Shown piece after piece: positions 1 through 9,356 of a stretch of DNA of 64,000 nt. Position 1 is the first letter of the stretch, and each line of letters begins with the position of its first letter. The stretch covers positions 3,224,001 through 3,288,000 of the forward strand of contig NZ_CP090064.1 of the NCBI RefSeq assembly GCF_023100685.1. Reading direction: 5' to 3'. The translations under genes were made by a program, and so were the position numbers. The notes under the pieces were generated by a model, which saw only the letters and a list, made by a program, of their open reading frames with translations, did no database searches and was not told where the DNA came from. This stretch comes from Proteus vulgaris (lineage in GTDB: Bacteria > Pseudomonadota > Gammaproteobacteria > Enterobacterales > Enterobacteriaceae).

Positions 1-2
1 AT

Positions 3-332
3 GCCGAAGTGCTCCGAGGTACACTCGCACTCTATGACTGGCGAGATGATGATATGAATCATCGAAAACTCGATGCCATTATTCATGTTGAACACCATTT
101 AATTGAGCGTTTTGAGAAAGGTTTTTTACAACGAGGCATTGATATTGAAGTGACATTAGACAGTAATGGTTTTAATGGTGAAGGGGATATGCATTTATTT
201 GGTGAAATGCTTAATCGCTTTTTTGCACTTTATGCCGATGTTCATCTGTTTAATCAATTAACACTGATTATCTTACCAACAGGAAAACGCATTCAATGGA
301 AAGAGATCCACAATCCACAGCTACCCCGTTAA
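3..332 (+). CDS. tssF: TssF, C-terminal part (T6SS baseplate)
   Basis: This is the 3' end of a gene that begins before the window, open from base 3. The last 110 or so residues resemble the end of TssF: a stretch with HLIERFEKGFLQRGIDIEVTL, then LFGEMLNRFFALYADVHLFNQL, matching in position and pattern the end of the complete TssF at 59679-61463. TssF forms the T6SS baseplate wedge with TssG and TssE. It overlaps the tssG start by 37 bases, exactly the overlap seen in the second T6SS set at the other end of the window. The two TssF ends are clearly diverged, so this is a different T6SS set and not a recent copy. Confidence 0.85.
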   Translation, partial: AEVLRGTLALYDWRDDDMNHRKLDAIIHVEHHLIERFEKGFLQRGIDIEVTLDSNGFNGEGDMHLFGEMLNRFFALYADVHLFNQLTLIILPTGKRIQWKEIHNPQLPR

Positions 333-1393
333 TTGAGGCTTTAGGCGAAAAATTACCTTATATAAATTTCTATCGCTTTTGCCAACTACTTGAAAAATCC
401 AATGCTAAGTTCTATGAATTAGGGCGTTCTCACGACCCTAAAGATGATCCTATTCGTTTTCGCCCTCATCGAGGTATGGGTTTTCCAGTGACTGAAATCA
501 AAGGGATTGACTCCCTTGATAAATATCGTAAAAGTACAGTACCAAGCTTACGTACTACCTTTCTAGGACTTTATGGTATCACCTCACCTCTTCCAACATC
601 TTACCTTGACGATATTGCACAATATAGAGATGGTACGGATTCACTCACTGATTTTTTAGATATTTTTAACCATCGACTTACTACACAATTTTATCGAATT
701 TGGCGTAAATATTCGTATCCTGCAACCTTCGATGAAGGAGGCAGTGATAATACATCACAATATCTTTATGGTTTAATTGGTTTAGGTATTCCAGGTTGTG
801 CTAATCAGGTGCAGTCTCCCCTATCTCGCTTTTTAGCTTTATTAGGAATATTACGCTTACCTACACGCACGGCGGAAGGAATTAGTGCATTAGTAAAATT
901 ATTAGCACCATCGACAAAGGTCAATATTATTCCTCATGATCCACGAAGAATAGCGCTAGAGATCCCCACCGCAATGTCGTGTACATCCCCTATTACATTA
1001 GAAAACAAACCCGTTTTGGGGAGTTATGCGATAGACGTAAATAGCCAAGTATTAATAAAGTTACATACTGAAAATAAAGATGAAGCAAAAGGCTGGCTAC
1101 CTGATGGCAGTATTTATCAAGATTTTATGGCATTGCTTCGTGTTTATTTAGGTTCTCGCGTTAATGCACGATTGCGTTTAACACTACCAAGAGATTTATT
1201 ACCTGATGCAACACTGAGCACCTCTAAAAGCCAAGGTGTGCAACTGGGTAGAACTGCAGTTATGCGACCTCATTACATTATTGAAAAACCATCAACGCCC
1301 TCTTTTATCACCATCGGCCTTGGTTTTTATCAATATCTAACACTCCGCACTCAACATTATAAAAGTGATGAATATGGCAATTATCAATTCTAA
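296..1393 (+). CDS. tssG: TssG, T6SS baseplate protein
   Basis: A protein of 365 residues, normal for TssG (VasB/ImpH), the baseplate wedge partner of TssF. Family landmarks are the N-terminal INFYRFCQLLEK segment, FLGLYGITSPLPTSYLDDI near residue 90, and FLDIFNHRLTTQFYRIWRKY near residue 125. The second TssG in the window (61427-62476) has the same landmarks with different surrounding sequence. The ATG at 296 lies inside the tssF end, suggesting translational coupling. The downstream tssJ start lies inside the tssG end, so this is a tight operon. Confidence 0.93.
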   Translation: MERDPQSTATPLIEALGEKLPYINFYRFCQLLEKSNAKFYELGRSHDPKDDPIRFRPHRGMGFPVTEIKGIDSLDKYRKSTVPSLRTTFLGLYGITSPLPTSYLDDIAQYRDGTDSLTDFLDIFNHRLTTQFYRIWRKYSYPATFDEGGSDNTSQYLYGLIGLGIPGCANQVQSPLSRFLALLGILRLPTRTAEGISALVKLLAPSTKVNIIPHDPRRIALEIPTAMSCTSPITLENKPVLGSYAIDVNSQVLIKLHTENKDEAKGWLPDGSIYQDFMALLRVYLGSRVNARLRLTLPRDLLPDATLSTSKSQGVQLGRTAVMRPHYIIEKPSTPSFITIGLGFYQYLTLRTQHYKSDEYGNYQF

Positions 1394-1931
1394 ACCTCAA
1401 ATATTTTTCTCCCATACTTACCGACTAGCACTATTACTTATTGGTGTTTTTACTCTTGCAGGATGTGGTCTAACACAAACTATTAGTGATGGTACAGTCT
1501 CTTTAACTAAATCTATTTTCTATAAGCAAATTAAAGTGCTACATTTAGATTTTACTGCACGAGAAGCACTTAATACTGACGATAACGGTTCTTCACTTTC
1601 CGTCATTGTTAGAGTATTCCAACTAAAATCTGCTGACACCTTTAATGATAGTGATTATCTTTCGCTGTTTAATCAAAATAACGATATTTTAAAATCTTCA
1701 TTGCTAACACAAAAAGACTTACGTATTCGTCCTGGAGAATCTATTTCTTTAGATATGCCAATGGAGAAAGAAACAGAATTTGTTGCAATAGCAGTAATGT
1801 TTCACACTCCTGATGAAATTAAAAATAACTGGCGTATTGTTATTCCTAAAAATGAACTTGATCCTGATAAAGCACGAAAAATTGAGTTAGCTGAAAATAC
1901 ACTAACATTACAACCTTTGGATAAAAAATAA
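1365..1931 (+). CDS. tssJ: TssJ, T6SS outer-membrane lipoprotein
   Basis: TssJ anchors the TssJLM membrane complex in the outer membrane. An N-terminal hydrophobic stretch ends in the lipobox LAGC, giving a lipidated Cys about 34 residues from the longest start. The mature part contains the sandwich-fold pattern of TssJ: SVIVRVFQLKSADTFNDSDY, a LFNQNNDIL loop and a RPGESISLDM segment. Starts are possible at GTG 1365, ATG 1368 or ATG 1374, all inside the end of tssG. None has a clear Shine-Dalgarno sequence, so coupling to tssG is likely. The partial TssJ at 63725 is a different sequence. Confidence 0.9.
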   Translation: MMNMAIINSKPQIFFSHTYRLALLLIGVFTLAGCGLTQTISDGTVSLTKSIFYKQIKVLHLDFTAREALNTDDNGSSLSVIVRVFQLKSADTFNDSDYLSLFNQNNDILKSSLLTQKDLRIRPGESISLDMPMEKETEFVAIAVMFHTPDEIKNNWRIVIPKNELDPDKARKIELAENTLTLQPLDKK

Positions 1932-1933
1932 CG

Positions 1934-2362
1934 ATGCCACAACCCTCTCTTTATGAAATGCTAACGGGATATTTTTCTGGAGGATTGCCTGTAGATGCCA
2001 TCTCCGAAGAAGACCAAGTTATTTTATCTGTTATGGATAATATTCGTCGAATATTAAACTCACGAGCAGGAACATTAAAACATCTACCTGATTATGGCTT
2101 ACCCGATATGAGCAAACTTATTCAAGGATTACCAGGAAGTTCACATAAAGTAATGGCAATATTATCAAAAACATTACTCAAGTATGAACCTAGAATAAAA
2201 TCAGTAACACTAGGTATATTACCTGAAAATGAATTTGGAAAATTATATTATTCTTTAGATATTGAATTACATGAAAGAGGGCTTATACGTTATGGCACTG
2301 AATTTTCTCCTGATGGACGAATATTTCTCCATCATTTAAAAAAACAATTTAACTTATCGTAA
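1934..2362 (+). CDS. tssE: TssE, gp25-like T6SS baseplate protein
   Basis: A protein of 142 residues with the gp25/lysozyme-like TssE pattern: SVMDNIRRILNSRAGTLKHLPDYGLPDM near residue 30, then a segment KYEPRIKSVTLG in which E and R are the conserved pair. TssE joins the sheath to the baseplate. The start follows tssJ by two bases. A second TssE of 145 residues (59240-59677) carries RPLGCQSTPALGVPDLND at the same place, so the two T6SS sets each have their own. About 90 bases without a gene separate it from the next ORF. Confidence 0.92.
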   Translation: MPQPSLYEMLTGYFSGGLPVDAISEEDQVILSVMDNIRRILNSRAGTLKHLPDYGLPDMSKLIQGLPGSSHKVMAILSKTLLKYEPRIKSVTLGILPENEFGKLYYSLDIELHERGLIRYGTEFSPDGRIFLHHLKKQFNLS

Positions 2363-2452
2363 ATATATTTCCATTCATTTTATTCTTAGCCTATTTTCCT
2401 TTGTTTAACTTTATCTTATAGCATTTAGACCTTAAATTAACTTGAGGCTTCT

Positions 2453-3829
2453 ATGAACTCTTACTTAGACTCACTTCCTGTTGGAGGTGATCCTCGTGTA
2501 TTTAATCAATTTCTTAATATTAAAGAGGAACTTGATAAACGCTTTCATCCAGCACGCCCTGATATTAATTGGCAATATGTCCATGAATTGTGTATTTCTT
2601 TATTTAATCAAAATGGTGTTGATCTTCAAACAGCAGCTTGGTTTGTTTTATCTCGTCAGCAACAGTCTGGATTAGATGGTTTAAATGAAGGCCTTTATCT
2701 AACCCATAAAATATTAACTCAGTATTGGCAAACATTATGGCCTGTACAAACACATACTCGTATTAATATTCTTTCTACATTAAGCCAACAATTAATTTCT
2801 GGCATTCGAGGAACAACATTTGTTTATACTGACTTACCTATTCTTTATCAAATTGAAGAGTTATTAAAAAATATTAATCATCACCTTCAAACATTAGAAA
2901 TAAAACATCTTATCCAGTTTGATTATTTACAAAATTTAATTATCACCCAAGCGAGACAACTAGAAAATGCAGATACATTAGATAATAATTTTTATTCACC
3001 TGATTTATCACCTATTATTAATAAAGAAGAAAACAATCAACCTCAAATTGCTGAATCAGCATTATCTACATCCCCTCATTTAACTGAAAAGACCATACCA
3101 CCTAAAACCTATATCTCCCCATCTATTGCATTACAAACACCAGCTAAAAAAAACAACCATCAAGAATTATGGAAAGGTATTTTAATTGGCACATTAACCA
3201 GTAGTTTATTTTTTGTTATCCTATTTTATTTTTGGTTATCTGAATTAAAAAATAACAATCTGACAGATGCTTTTCCTTATATTCCAACTATTAATGCACA
3301 TGCAGGCTCTCTTATTGAACAGCAAACTGCAAATGGTAAAAATATAACAAAAATACTCAATTCTGAGCAGATTGACGTGATACAACAACGTTTAGATGAA
3401 CTCGCATTACTTTCTCCCACATGGGCACAGAGTTATGGACTTGAAGTAATCAGTTATTTGAATGAGCAGTATGAAGATAATCCAGAGCTTTTATCATTTA
3501 CGCAGCTTTGGAAAAATAATCTAAAAATAAATGCCACCACGGATGAACAACTCAATCAATGGTCTAAAGGGATGGCTGAACTCGACGGATTAAGCCAAAG
3601 GCTAGATAGCTTTGATGGTAATCCCAAAAATTACATAACAGGCTCTGAATTAAAATCGATCATTTTTAAAGTTCGCCAACATTTCAACCAAGCTAAGCCT
3701 TTAGAGGAAGAGTTACGCTTACTTGAAAAGCAACCAACACAAAATGCAATTTCAGACTATGAATATCAACAAATAGATAACCATTTTAAACAACTATTAA
3801 ATCGATATTCGTTATTACGTTCTAAATAA
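2453..3829 (+). CDS. TagA/VasL-like T6SS protein (ImpA N-terminal domain, one membrane segment)
   Basis: A protein of 458 residues. The N-terminus (LPVGGDPR, then a helical region with W-rich segments such as LTQYWQTLWPVQTHTR) is the ImpA_N domain shared by TssA and TagA proteins. A single hydrophobic segment follows at about residues 243-263 (GILIGTLTSSLFFVILFYFW), then a helical C-terminus of about 190 residues. ImpA_N plus a membrane anchor plus a VasL-type tail is the arrangement of TagA, which holds the distal end of the T6SS sheath at the membrane in E. coli. That role is inferred from architecture. It could be annotated as a TssA variant, but no core TssA is in view for this set. Confidence 0.75.
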   Translation: MNSYLDSLPVGGDPRVFNQFLNIKEELDKRFHPARPDINWQYVHELCISLFNQNGVDLQTAAWFVLSRQQQSGLDGLNEGLYLTHKILTQYWQTLWPVQTHTRINILSTLSQQLISGIRGTTFVYTDLPILYQIEELLKNINHHLQTLEIKHLIQFDYLQNLIITQARQLENADTLDNNFYSPDLSPIINKEENNQPQIAESALSTSPHLTEKTIPPKTYISPSIALQTPAKKNNHQELWKGILIGTLTSSLFFVILFYFWLSELKNNNLTDAFPYIPTINAHAGSLIEQQTANGKNITKILNSEQIDVIQQRLDELALLSPTWAQSYGLEVISYLNEQYEDNPELLSFTQLWKNNLKINATTDEQLNQWSKGMAELDGLSQRLDSFDGNPKNYITGSELKSIIFKVRQHFNQAKPLEEELRLLEKQPTQNAISDYEYQQIDNHFKQLLNRYSLLRSK

Positions 3830-3839
3830 GGAAAAAAAT

Positions 3840-4481
3840 ATGTATTTTATAAGGAACTTAATCCTTATTACCATTGTTAGTTTATTAAGTGGTTGTATTA
3901 TGGGTTCACCTTATGGAGGAGCTATCTTTGTTGGCCCTATAGATTTTATTAAAATAATTTTTGACTCTGAAGATGAAAGAATAAGCCCATCTAACAATAC
4001 TCGATCAGAACCTGTTATTAATTATTATAATAATCAGCCAAGACCAATAAAAGTTGCAGATATTACACTAAATCAAGAAGATATTTTATCTTCTAAAACT
4101 AATATTGGTTCAATAAACTTTACATTTCCTGATGAGAATGAATACAAAATTTTATTAGACCTTGTATATCAAAATGATAAAAATAAGGTAATAGAATCAG
4201 AAATATATTTAATCATGAACAATAAAGAAAACAAATTACCATTAGTTGATTATGAGAAAAGAGATATTCGCTATCCTGATTATAAACTATCCTCTGCTAA
4301 TCTCTATATTTTCAGTAAAAAAAATAATTTCAGTTTAAATATAACTTTTACTGGTTCTCAATCAGAAACAAATTATAGATCAGATGAAGAATTTATAATT
4401 AAAAACAATAATTCAACATTAAAATCAAAAATAACAATAGATGAAAAAGACTATAAAATCGACAAAATAACCTATCATTAA
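3840..4481 (+). CDS. Uncharacterised lipoprotein downstream of T6SS genes
   Basis: A protein of 213 residues whose signal sequence ends in a lipobox, LLSGC, with the lipidated Cys at about residue 19. The mature part is Asn- and Lys-rich with alternating hydrophobic residues, suggesting a beta-rich domain. I do not recognise the family. It starts 10 bases after the TagA-like gene, with AAGGAAAAAA before the ATG, so it is probably cotranscribed with the T6SS genes. It might be an accessory outer-membrane protein or a periplasmic immunity protein; nothing in the sequence decides this. Confidence 0.6.
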   Translation: MYFIRNLILITIVSLLSGCIMGSPYGGAIFVGPIDFIKIIFDSEDERISPSNNTRSEPVINYYNNQPRPIKVADITLNQEDILSSKTNIGSINFTFPDENEYKILLDLVYQNDKNKVIESEIYLIMNNKENKLPLVDYEKRDIRYPDYKLSSANLYIFSKKNNFSLNITFTGSQSETNYRSDEEFIIKNNNSTLKSKITIDEKDYKIDKITYH

Positions 4482-4893
4482 ATTAAATATTGAAAAGTTA
4501 AAAATAATCATAATTGCACTATTTTTAATACTGATAGAAATATTCATTAAAAAGTAACGAGTTATTACAAAATAGCTTTTAAATTAATAACTAAAAAAGA
4601 AGATAATAATAAAATTACAGTATTAAACCATCAGTGCATGACACAATTAAATTATCATATAATGACTAAAAATGAATAATTCTCATTATATTCAACAAAA
4701 TACAAGTAAAAATACGTATTTTAAATCACTAAAGAAACAAATCAATTAATAAGATTTATCTTTATTACAAATACGTATTACTAAAACACACCTTAATTAC
4801 ATTCTGTTTCAATTATCAACACTAATAAATATTAATTTTTAATAAACTAATTGTAGTAGATTTTATTAATTATTTAGATTGTAAGGTGTTTGA
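4482..4893. other. AT-rich intergenic region, no gene seen
   Basis: About 410 bases of very AT-rich sequence between the lipoprotein gene and the ankyrin gene. No ORF of useful length or convincing terminator is visible. The promoter of the ankyrin gene should lie in the last 100 bases. A Shine-Dalgarno-like TAAGGTG precedes its ATG. Confidence 0.5.
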
Positions 4894-5631
4894 ATGAATA
4901 TAAAAATGTTTGTTATTTCATTATTATTGGTTTCTTTTGGCGCACAAGCATTGATTATTAATGAAAATAATCCACCAGAATATCAATCTTTTAAATCAAA
5001 TTATTCTGATATGATTGAGTTGGCTAATAAATCACGCTTGCCACATCGTGTTTTCTATACTTCACCAAGTACAGGTAGAAATGCGCTATGGTTTGATGCT
5101 GTTAAACACGGTGATTTAAATGAAGTTAAAAAGATGCTTGCTAATGGTCAAGATATTGAAGCAAAAGATACAGGTAGCTTAGACCAAACAGCACTAGGTT
5201 GGGCCGCATTTATTGGTGATGAGGAAATGGTTGATTATCTTATTTCTCAAGGTGCTAATTTATGGGCTACAGATAAAGGCGATGTTTATAATGTCTTTAA
5301 GTCAGCTGTATTAGGAAACAACGTTAATGTAGTCAAAAAAATTCACGCCCTAATGAGAAGTGATATTGAAATTAATAATCAAAGAGTAGAAAGTGATGGT
5401 GAAACCTTTATTATGATTGCTGCAAGCAATAATCGCATTGATATTGTAAAATATCTTATTTCTCAAGGTGCAGATGTTAATCTTGTTACCACAACACAAG
5501 ATACATCACTATTTTCTTATAATCATAGTGCATTAAGCTATGCTTGCCAAAATAATCTTAAAGATATGCAGAGGCTACTGATTAGAAACGGTGCTATAAA
5601 TCATAGAACCGGTACAACGTCCTGCCATTAA
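4894..5631 (+). CDS. Exported ankyrin-repeat protein
   Basis: A protein of 245 residues. The first 19 or so residues form a cleavable signal peptide (hydrophobic core FVISLLLVSFG, then AQA), so the protein is predicted to be periplasmic. It carries about four ankyrin repeats between residues 65 and 240, recognisable from LWFDAVKHGDLNEVKKML, TALGWAAFIGDEEMVDYLI, then a diverged repeat, and a fourth with IDIVKYLISQGADVN. Ankyrin repeats bind proteins. Next to a T6SS operon it could be an immunity or accessory factor, but no partner toxin is adjacent. It is a single-gene unit ending in a strong hairpin. Confidence 0.8.
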   Translation: MNIKMFVISLLLVSFGAQALIINENNPPEYQSFKSNYSDMIELANKSRLPHRVFYTSPSTGRNALWFDAVKHGDLNEVKKMLANGQDIEAKDTGSLDQTALGWAAFIGDEEMVDYLISQGANLWATDKGDVYNVFKSAVLGNNVNVVKKIHALMRSDIEINNQRVESDGETFIMIAASNNRIDIVKYLISQGADVNLVTTTQDTSLFSYNHSALSYACQNNLKDMQRLLIRNGAINHRTGTTSCH

Positions 5632-5634
5632 ATA

Positions 5635-5669
5635 CATAAATGCCATCTCATAATAAGATGGCATTTATG
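5635..5669. terminator. 14-bp stem hairpin after the ankyrin gene
   Basis: Perfect inverted repeat CATAAATGCCATCT / AGATGGCATTTATG with a 7-base loop, starting four bases after the stop. It is followed by a moderately T-rich run, so it fits an intrinsic terminator. It sits between convergent genes and could serve both strands. Confidence 0.75.
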
Positions 5670-5781
5670 CTATTATTTATTAAGTTTTAATGAAGTATAA
5701 CTTTAATTAAAACAATTAAAAATACAGTTTAATATATTTATCTGAACTCAATGTTAATAAAGATATTATAATACTATTTCT

Positions 5782-6075
5782 TCAAACTACCTTTTTCTTT
5801 CTAAATATTACAATCTCACTAGGTTGTGTTATTGATTCTCTATCTTCAAAAATCATAAAATCTGTTTTTTTAGCCTCTAAAATTAAGCTTTGAGGTGTAA
5901 CACCCAGTATAAAAGAAATAGTAATCAATTGATCTACCGTTATTTTTAAATGCCCATCTTCTAATTGAGAATAATGTAATATGCTTATTCCCAACCTTTC
6001 AGACATTTCATTCTCTGTTATTTTCAATTGTCTTCTTATCATTTTTATTCTATTTCCAACTTTGGTGTTAATCAT
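5782..6075 (-). CDS. Small XRE-family DNA-binding protein, possibly MrpJ-like
   Basis: A protein of 97 residues. Residues 5-62 form a Cro/C1-type helix-turn-helix: VGNRIKMIRRQLKITENEMSERLGIS, then a recognition helix region with HYSQLEDG and a closing segment with LITISFILGV. The C-terminus is a short basic tail. Proteus genomes encode many small regulators of this size (MrpJ and paralogues) that control fimbriae and motility, so membership of that group is plausible but not shown. AAGGAG lies nine bases before the ATG. No operon partner is seen; it is convergent with the ankyrin gene. Confidence 0.75.
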   Translation of the reverse strand: MINTKVGNRIKMIRRQLKITENEMSERLGISILHYSQLEDGHLKITVDQLITISFILGVTPQSLILEAKKTDFMIFEDRESITQPSEIVIFRKKKVV

Positions 6076-6888
6076 CCCATTGTTCTCCTTCTTTTATTAG
6101 ATGATCATATCGATAAAACACCGAATTACAGTTTAAAAACGATCAAATCATAAACTGAAAATACTTAACCATTTGTTATTGAACACTCGTAACAGTACTT
6201 ACTTTCACGAACTCTGTTAATAAGGTTATTCCGATATTTTAAATTTAAAGTAATTTACATTTCTATATGTTATTTTAATCTACATCATATTTAGAGTAAC
6301 GCAATAGTATTAAATATCGAATTCGTAATCGACATGTAACTCAATATGTTAGATAGTTTTTATCTATTTTTTTCTTAGAAAAAAGGGCTTTATTCTAAAA
6401 TAAAAACATATGGATATAATCAATAATTTATAGATGGATGTTTATCATTAATATAGAAGCTATAATACATCATAAAGATATCTCTATGTTATTATTTTTG
6501 TAACAATTTCATACTATATTAAAAAATTATAACTCAACAAATAAATAATAATTTTTTCAAATAACAACAATTAAAAACTGAATTAAAAATATTATAAATT
6601 AGTACAAACCTATCTAATATTTTTATTTTCATTTTTTATATCTTTACATTTTATTATATTCTTTATTTAACAGCATGATAATATTAACTATTATTAGTTT
6701 TATATCACTATTAATAATATTAATTGCTTTTATTTTAAAATAAAGAAAAACAAAATATGCAATAGCAAAAATATCTTTTATAAAAATAGAAAAATAGAAA
6801 ATACACTATTATAAATAGTTTTTATTTAAATTAATATTAATTAATACCCCCCCCCAACAATCTACTTTTAGATTATTGGGAGTGCTTA
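6076..6888. other. Long AT-rich spacer with a C9 tract and hairpin
   Basis: More than 800 bases of extremely AT-rich sequence between the XRE gene and the next minus-strand gene. I see no ORF with coding character. A run of nine C residues (6847-6855) runs into an imperfect hairpin (CCCAACAATCTA / TAGATTATTGGG, about 6853-6879) just beyond the stop of the minus-strand gene at 6889. It is probably that gene's terminator, although no T-run follows on the minus strand. Length and composition suggest eroded or transferred DNA. Confidence 0.5.
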
Positions 6889-7593
6889 TTATTTATTTTC
6901 TTCGAATTCTTTTTTATTAAGCAGATAATAATATAATTCATTACTCCAATAAGACAACCCTAGAGGCTCACCGCAACGAATATGATCGTAAGTTTCATCT
7001 AATCGAATATCAGAGAAAACATAAAGCTCATTCGCTTTAGGTTTTATTATGGCTGATTTTATTATCTTCGCTGCTTCTTCAATATTATCAGGTAACTCAT
7101 CAATAACTTTCCCTATAGATAAACAGCGTTCAACCTCTTCATCGACAGCATCTCGTAAATTATCAGCACCTGAAATTAACATCATATCAATTTCAACAGT
7201 ATCTAATATTAAATAAGGCAATTTATTTTTTTCTAAGAAACAAATTGTTTCCTGAATATCTTCGACAATATGACTTTTTACATCAGAAAAGAGAACTTCA
7301 AGAATGGATAAAAATTTCTTTAATCGTTTATATCCGGGTTCAAAATGACTGGTTACTGCATATAAAGGAAGATCTTGCTCTTCATCAATTTCGCATTCAT
7401 CTTCATCAAAATCATCACTTTCTAATCCAGAGAAGATCAAAGACTCACATCGTTTAGGATCACCAGACATCAGAATTCGATGTATTAGAGGAACAGAGTA
7501 AGCCCATTCAGATAATCCATAAACAATATCAGGTCGATCATTATGATTACTAGGTTGATTAGAAATACTATATAAGTAAGAACGGTTAGCCAT
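6889..7593 (-). CDS. Uncharacterised acidic cytoplasmic protein
   Basis: A protein of 234 residues starting MANRSYLYSISNQP. I have the impression of an uncharacterised family whose members share a MANRSYLY start followed by a GLSEWAY segment, but no function comes with it. There is no signal peptide or membrane segment. Residues 55-75 are strikingly acidic (SDDFDEDECEIDEEQD). The C-terminal third is helical and ends in a Tyr-rich segment. It is transcribed alone between AT-rich spacers. A cargo or immunity role is possible given the neighbourhood, but nothing supports it directly. Confidence 0.65.
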   Translation of the reverse strand: MANRSYLYSISNQPSNHNDRPDIVYGLSEWAYSVPLIHRILMSGDPKRCESLIFSGLESDDFDEDECEIDEEQDLPLYAVTSHFEPGYKRLKKFLSILEVLFSDVKSHIVEDIQETICFLEKNKLPYLILDTVEIDMMLISGADNLRDAVDEEVERCLSIGKVIDELPDNIEEAAKIIKSAIIKPKANELYVFSDIRLDETYDHIRCGEPLGLSYWSNELYYYLLNKKEFEENK

Positions 7594-7808
7594 ATAAATA
7601 TCCTTATTCTATTATTAATTAATAATCCTTTATATTGAAGCAACAATAGCAGTTGCTCTTATTTTTATCAACTTACATTTTATTTAGAATAAATAGATAG
7701 TTATTTATTTAAATATCTAACTTATAAAAAAACAATATTATTTCATAACCCAAATAATATTTTCAATTAATTAAAACAATAAGTTTAGTTATGATTAAGT
7801 ATATACAA

Positions 7809-7835
7809 AAAAAGCCCTCTACTAGAGGGCTTTTT
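7809..7835 (-). terminator. Intrinsic terminator of the amino acid deaminase gene
   Basis: AAAAAGCCCTCT / AGAGGGCTTTTT with a 3-base loop: a GC-rich 7-bp stem flanked by A and T runs. It lies 13 bases beyond the stop of the minus-strand gene at 7848 and is a textbook intrinsic terminator. Confidence 0.9.
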
Positions 7836-7847
7836 AAACTATATGGA

Positions 7848-9263
7848 TTAGAATCTGTAAAGACTAAATGGTTTTGGATCTAAAACAGGTTTTTTACCAA
7901 GTAACAAATCAGCTGTTAATTCTGCTGATACTGGGCTTTCTGTCATACCCCAACCTGTCGCTGTATTAATCACTAAGCCTGGATATTCTTTAACTTCTGA
8001 GATAATTGGATTTTCATCTGGTGCGATAGCCATTGCACCACTCCATTGATCAATTAATTTCGATTCTTTAAAGGCTGGGAATTCTGCTTTTAATTTTTCT
8101 AATGAAGCATTTAGCTCAGGTAAATCTGGCAGTGCTGTCATATTTCTAAATTGCTCAAACGGAGAAACTTCATCTAAATTCCAATGTGTTGATTGCATAA
8201 ATGAATTGATTAATTGTTCATTTAAAGAAATATGCACAGGGAAATCAGGTAGAGCTAATAATGGCAGATATTTATAACCATAAGTGAAAGATTCTTTCAC
8301 TACTGGAGCCACAATAACACGAGGAGAAGTTGCGTAAGTACCATCAGCTTGTTCACGGAAGAAAATACCGCCCGGTAAAGCAACGTTGCCACCCGGTGCT
8401 GTTGGTGAACCACTGATTAACTGTTGAGACTGATAGGCAGGCAGTGTTGGTACATCAACATTGAGATTTTGCATAAATAGGCGTGACCAAACACCACCAG
8501 CAACAACAACTTGAGAAGTTTTAATTGCACCTTTCTCTGTTACAACATCAGAAATCACACCCGCTTGTGTTTCTAAGCCACGAGCCGCACATTGAGTGTA
8601 AATTCGAACGCCCATTTTTTTAGCGTATTCAGCCATAACGAAGGTTGCAACTTCTGGATCGAAGCTACCTGAATCTTCTTCAAAGCCAGCAATTTTCCAA
8701 TCTGTTGTTGCACCGCGAAGACGTTGATTTAATTCAGCCCCTTCAATAATTCTGGTTTTAAATGGAATATCTGAGCCAACATTCTTACTTCTTTCGTCAA
8801 TCCATTTTCTTACGTTTACTAAATCTTCTTCATCAAGAGGAACTTCTACACGGCCTTGTGTACGATAAGTGGTATCAACACCTACTTTTGCATTCATTTC
8901 ACGCCAGCGATATTTACCTAAATGGTGTAATAAGAATGTTTCGTCAGGCATTTTATAGCTAATTGCTTGACCGTAGAATCTAGAAGATTGCTCACCCGCG
9001 ATATTACCTTTTTCTACAATCACAACAGATAAACCACGTTCCACAAGATTAATGGCCGTCATAATACCGAGAATACCCGCACCAATAACAACAACATCCG
9101 CTTGTTTTGGTAAAGCCCCTTCCGTACCTTCAACAAAACCATGTCTTGGTGTACCCGGAACAAAGCGCCCTTCGCGAGTTAACATTGGTGTTAAAATTCC
9201 CGCACCAGCCGCTACAGCCACGACTGTTCCACCAATGATAAATTTTCTTCTAGATATCGCCAT
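7848..9263 (-). CDS. aad: Membrane-bound L-amino acid deaminase (FAD)
   Basis: A protein of 471 residues. It converts L-amino acids to keto acids plus ammonia at the inner membrane, passing electrons to the respiratory chain through FAD; this activity underlies the phenylalanine deaminase test for Proteeae. The N-terminus has a twin-arginine-like SRRKF followed by a hydrophobic anchor (residues 8-28). The FAD-binding GAGILG motif is at residues 61-66, within VVVIGAGILGIMTAINLVE. The whole sequence reads like Proteus type I deaminases, which act on Phe, Leu and similar substrates; the substrate class is inferred from resemblance. It is a single-gene unit with its own terminator and a direct repeat upstream. 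It marks the genus and is probably chromosomal backbone. Confidence 0.95.
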   Translation of the reverse strand: MAISRRKFIIGGTVVAVAAGAGILTPMLTREGRFVPGTPRHGFVEGTEGALPKQADVVVIGAGILGIMTAINLVERGLSVVIVEKGNIAGEQSSRFYGQAISYKMPDETFLLHHLGKYRWREMNAKVGVDTTYRTQGRVEVPLDEEDLVNVRKWIDERSKNVGSDIPFKTRIIEGAELNQRLRGATTDWKIAGFEEDSGSFDPEVATFVMAEYAKKMGVRIYTQCAARGLETQAGVISDVVTEKGAIKTSQVVVAGGVWSRLFMQNLNVDVPTLPAYQSQQLISGSPTAPGGNVALPGGIFFREQADGTYATSPRVIVAPVVKESFTYGYKYLPLLALPDFPVHISLNEQLINSFMQSTHWNLDEVSPFEQFRNMTALPDLPELNASLEKLKAEFPAFKESKLIDQWSGAMAIAPDENPIISEVKEYPGLVINTATGWGMTESPVSAELTADLLLGKKPVLDPKPFSLYRF

Positions 9264-9324
9264 TTTACTCGTTCCTTTTACTCAATGAATTATTAGCATT
9301 AAAACAATAACGATATCTTATTTC

Positions 9325-9356
9325 ATTTGTAAACTATTAGTAAAGTATTTGTAAAC
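9325..9356 (-). promoter_or_regulatory. Direct repeat upstream of the deaminase gene, candidate operator
   Basis: Two exact copies of GTTTACAAAT (minus strand), at 9325-9334 and 9347-9356, 22 bases apart, so on the same face of the helix about 60-95 bases before the deaminase start. The spacing and position fit binding of a dimeric regulator or a promoter-proximal operator. Which regulator is unknown; Lrp-type control would be one guess for an amino acid catabolic gene. Confidence 0.45.

Noticed and set aside
5782..7593. XRE regulator and the acidic gene as a toxin-antitoxin pair
   Set aside because: They are on the same strand but 813 bases of AT-rich sequence apart, and neither resembles a known toxin.
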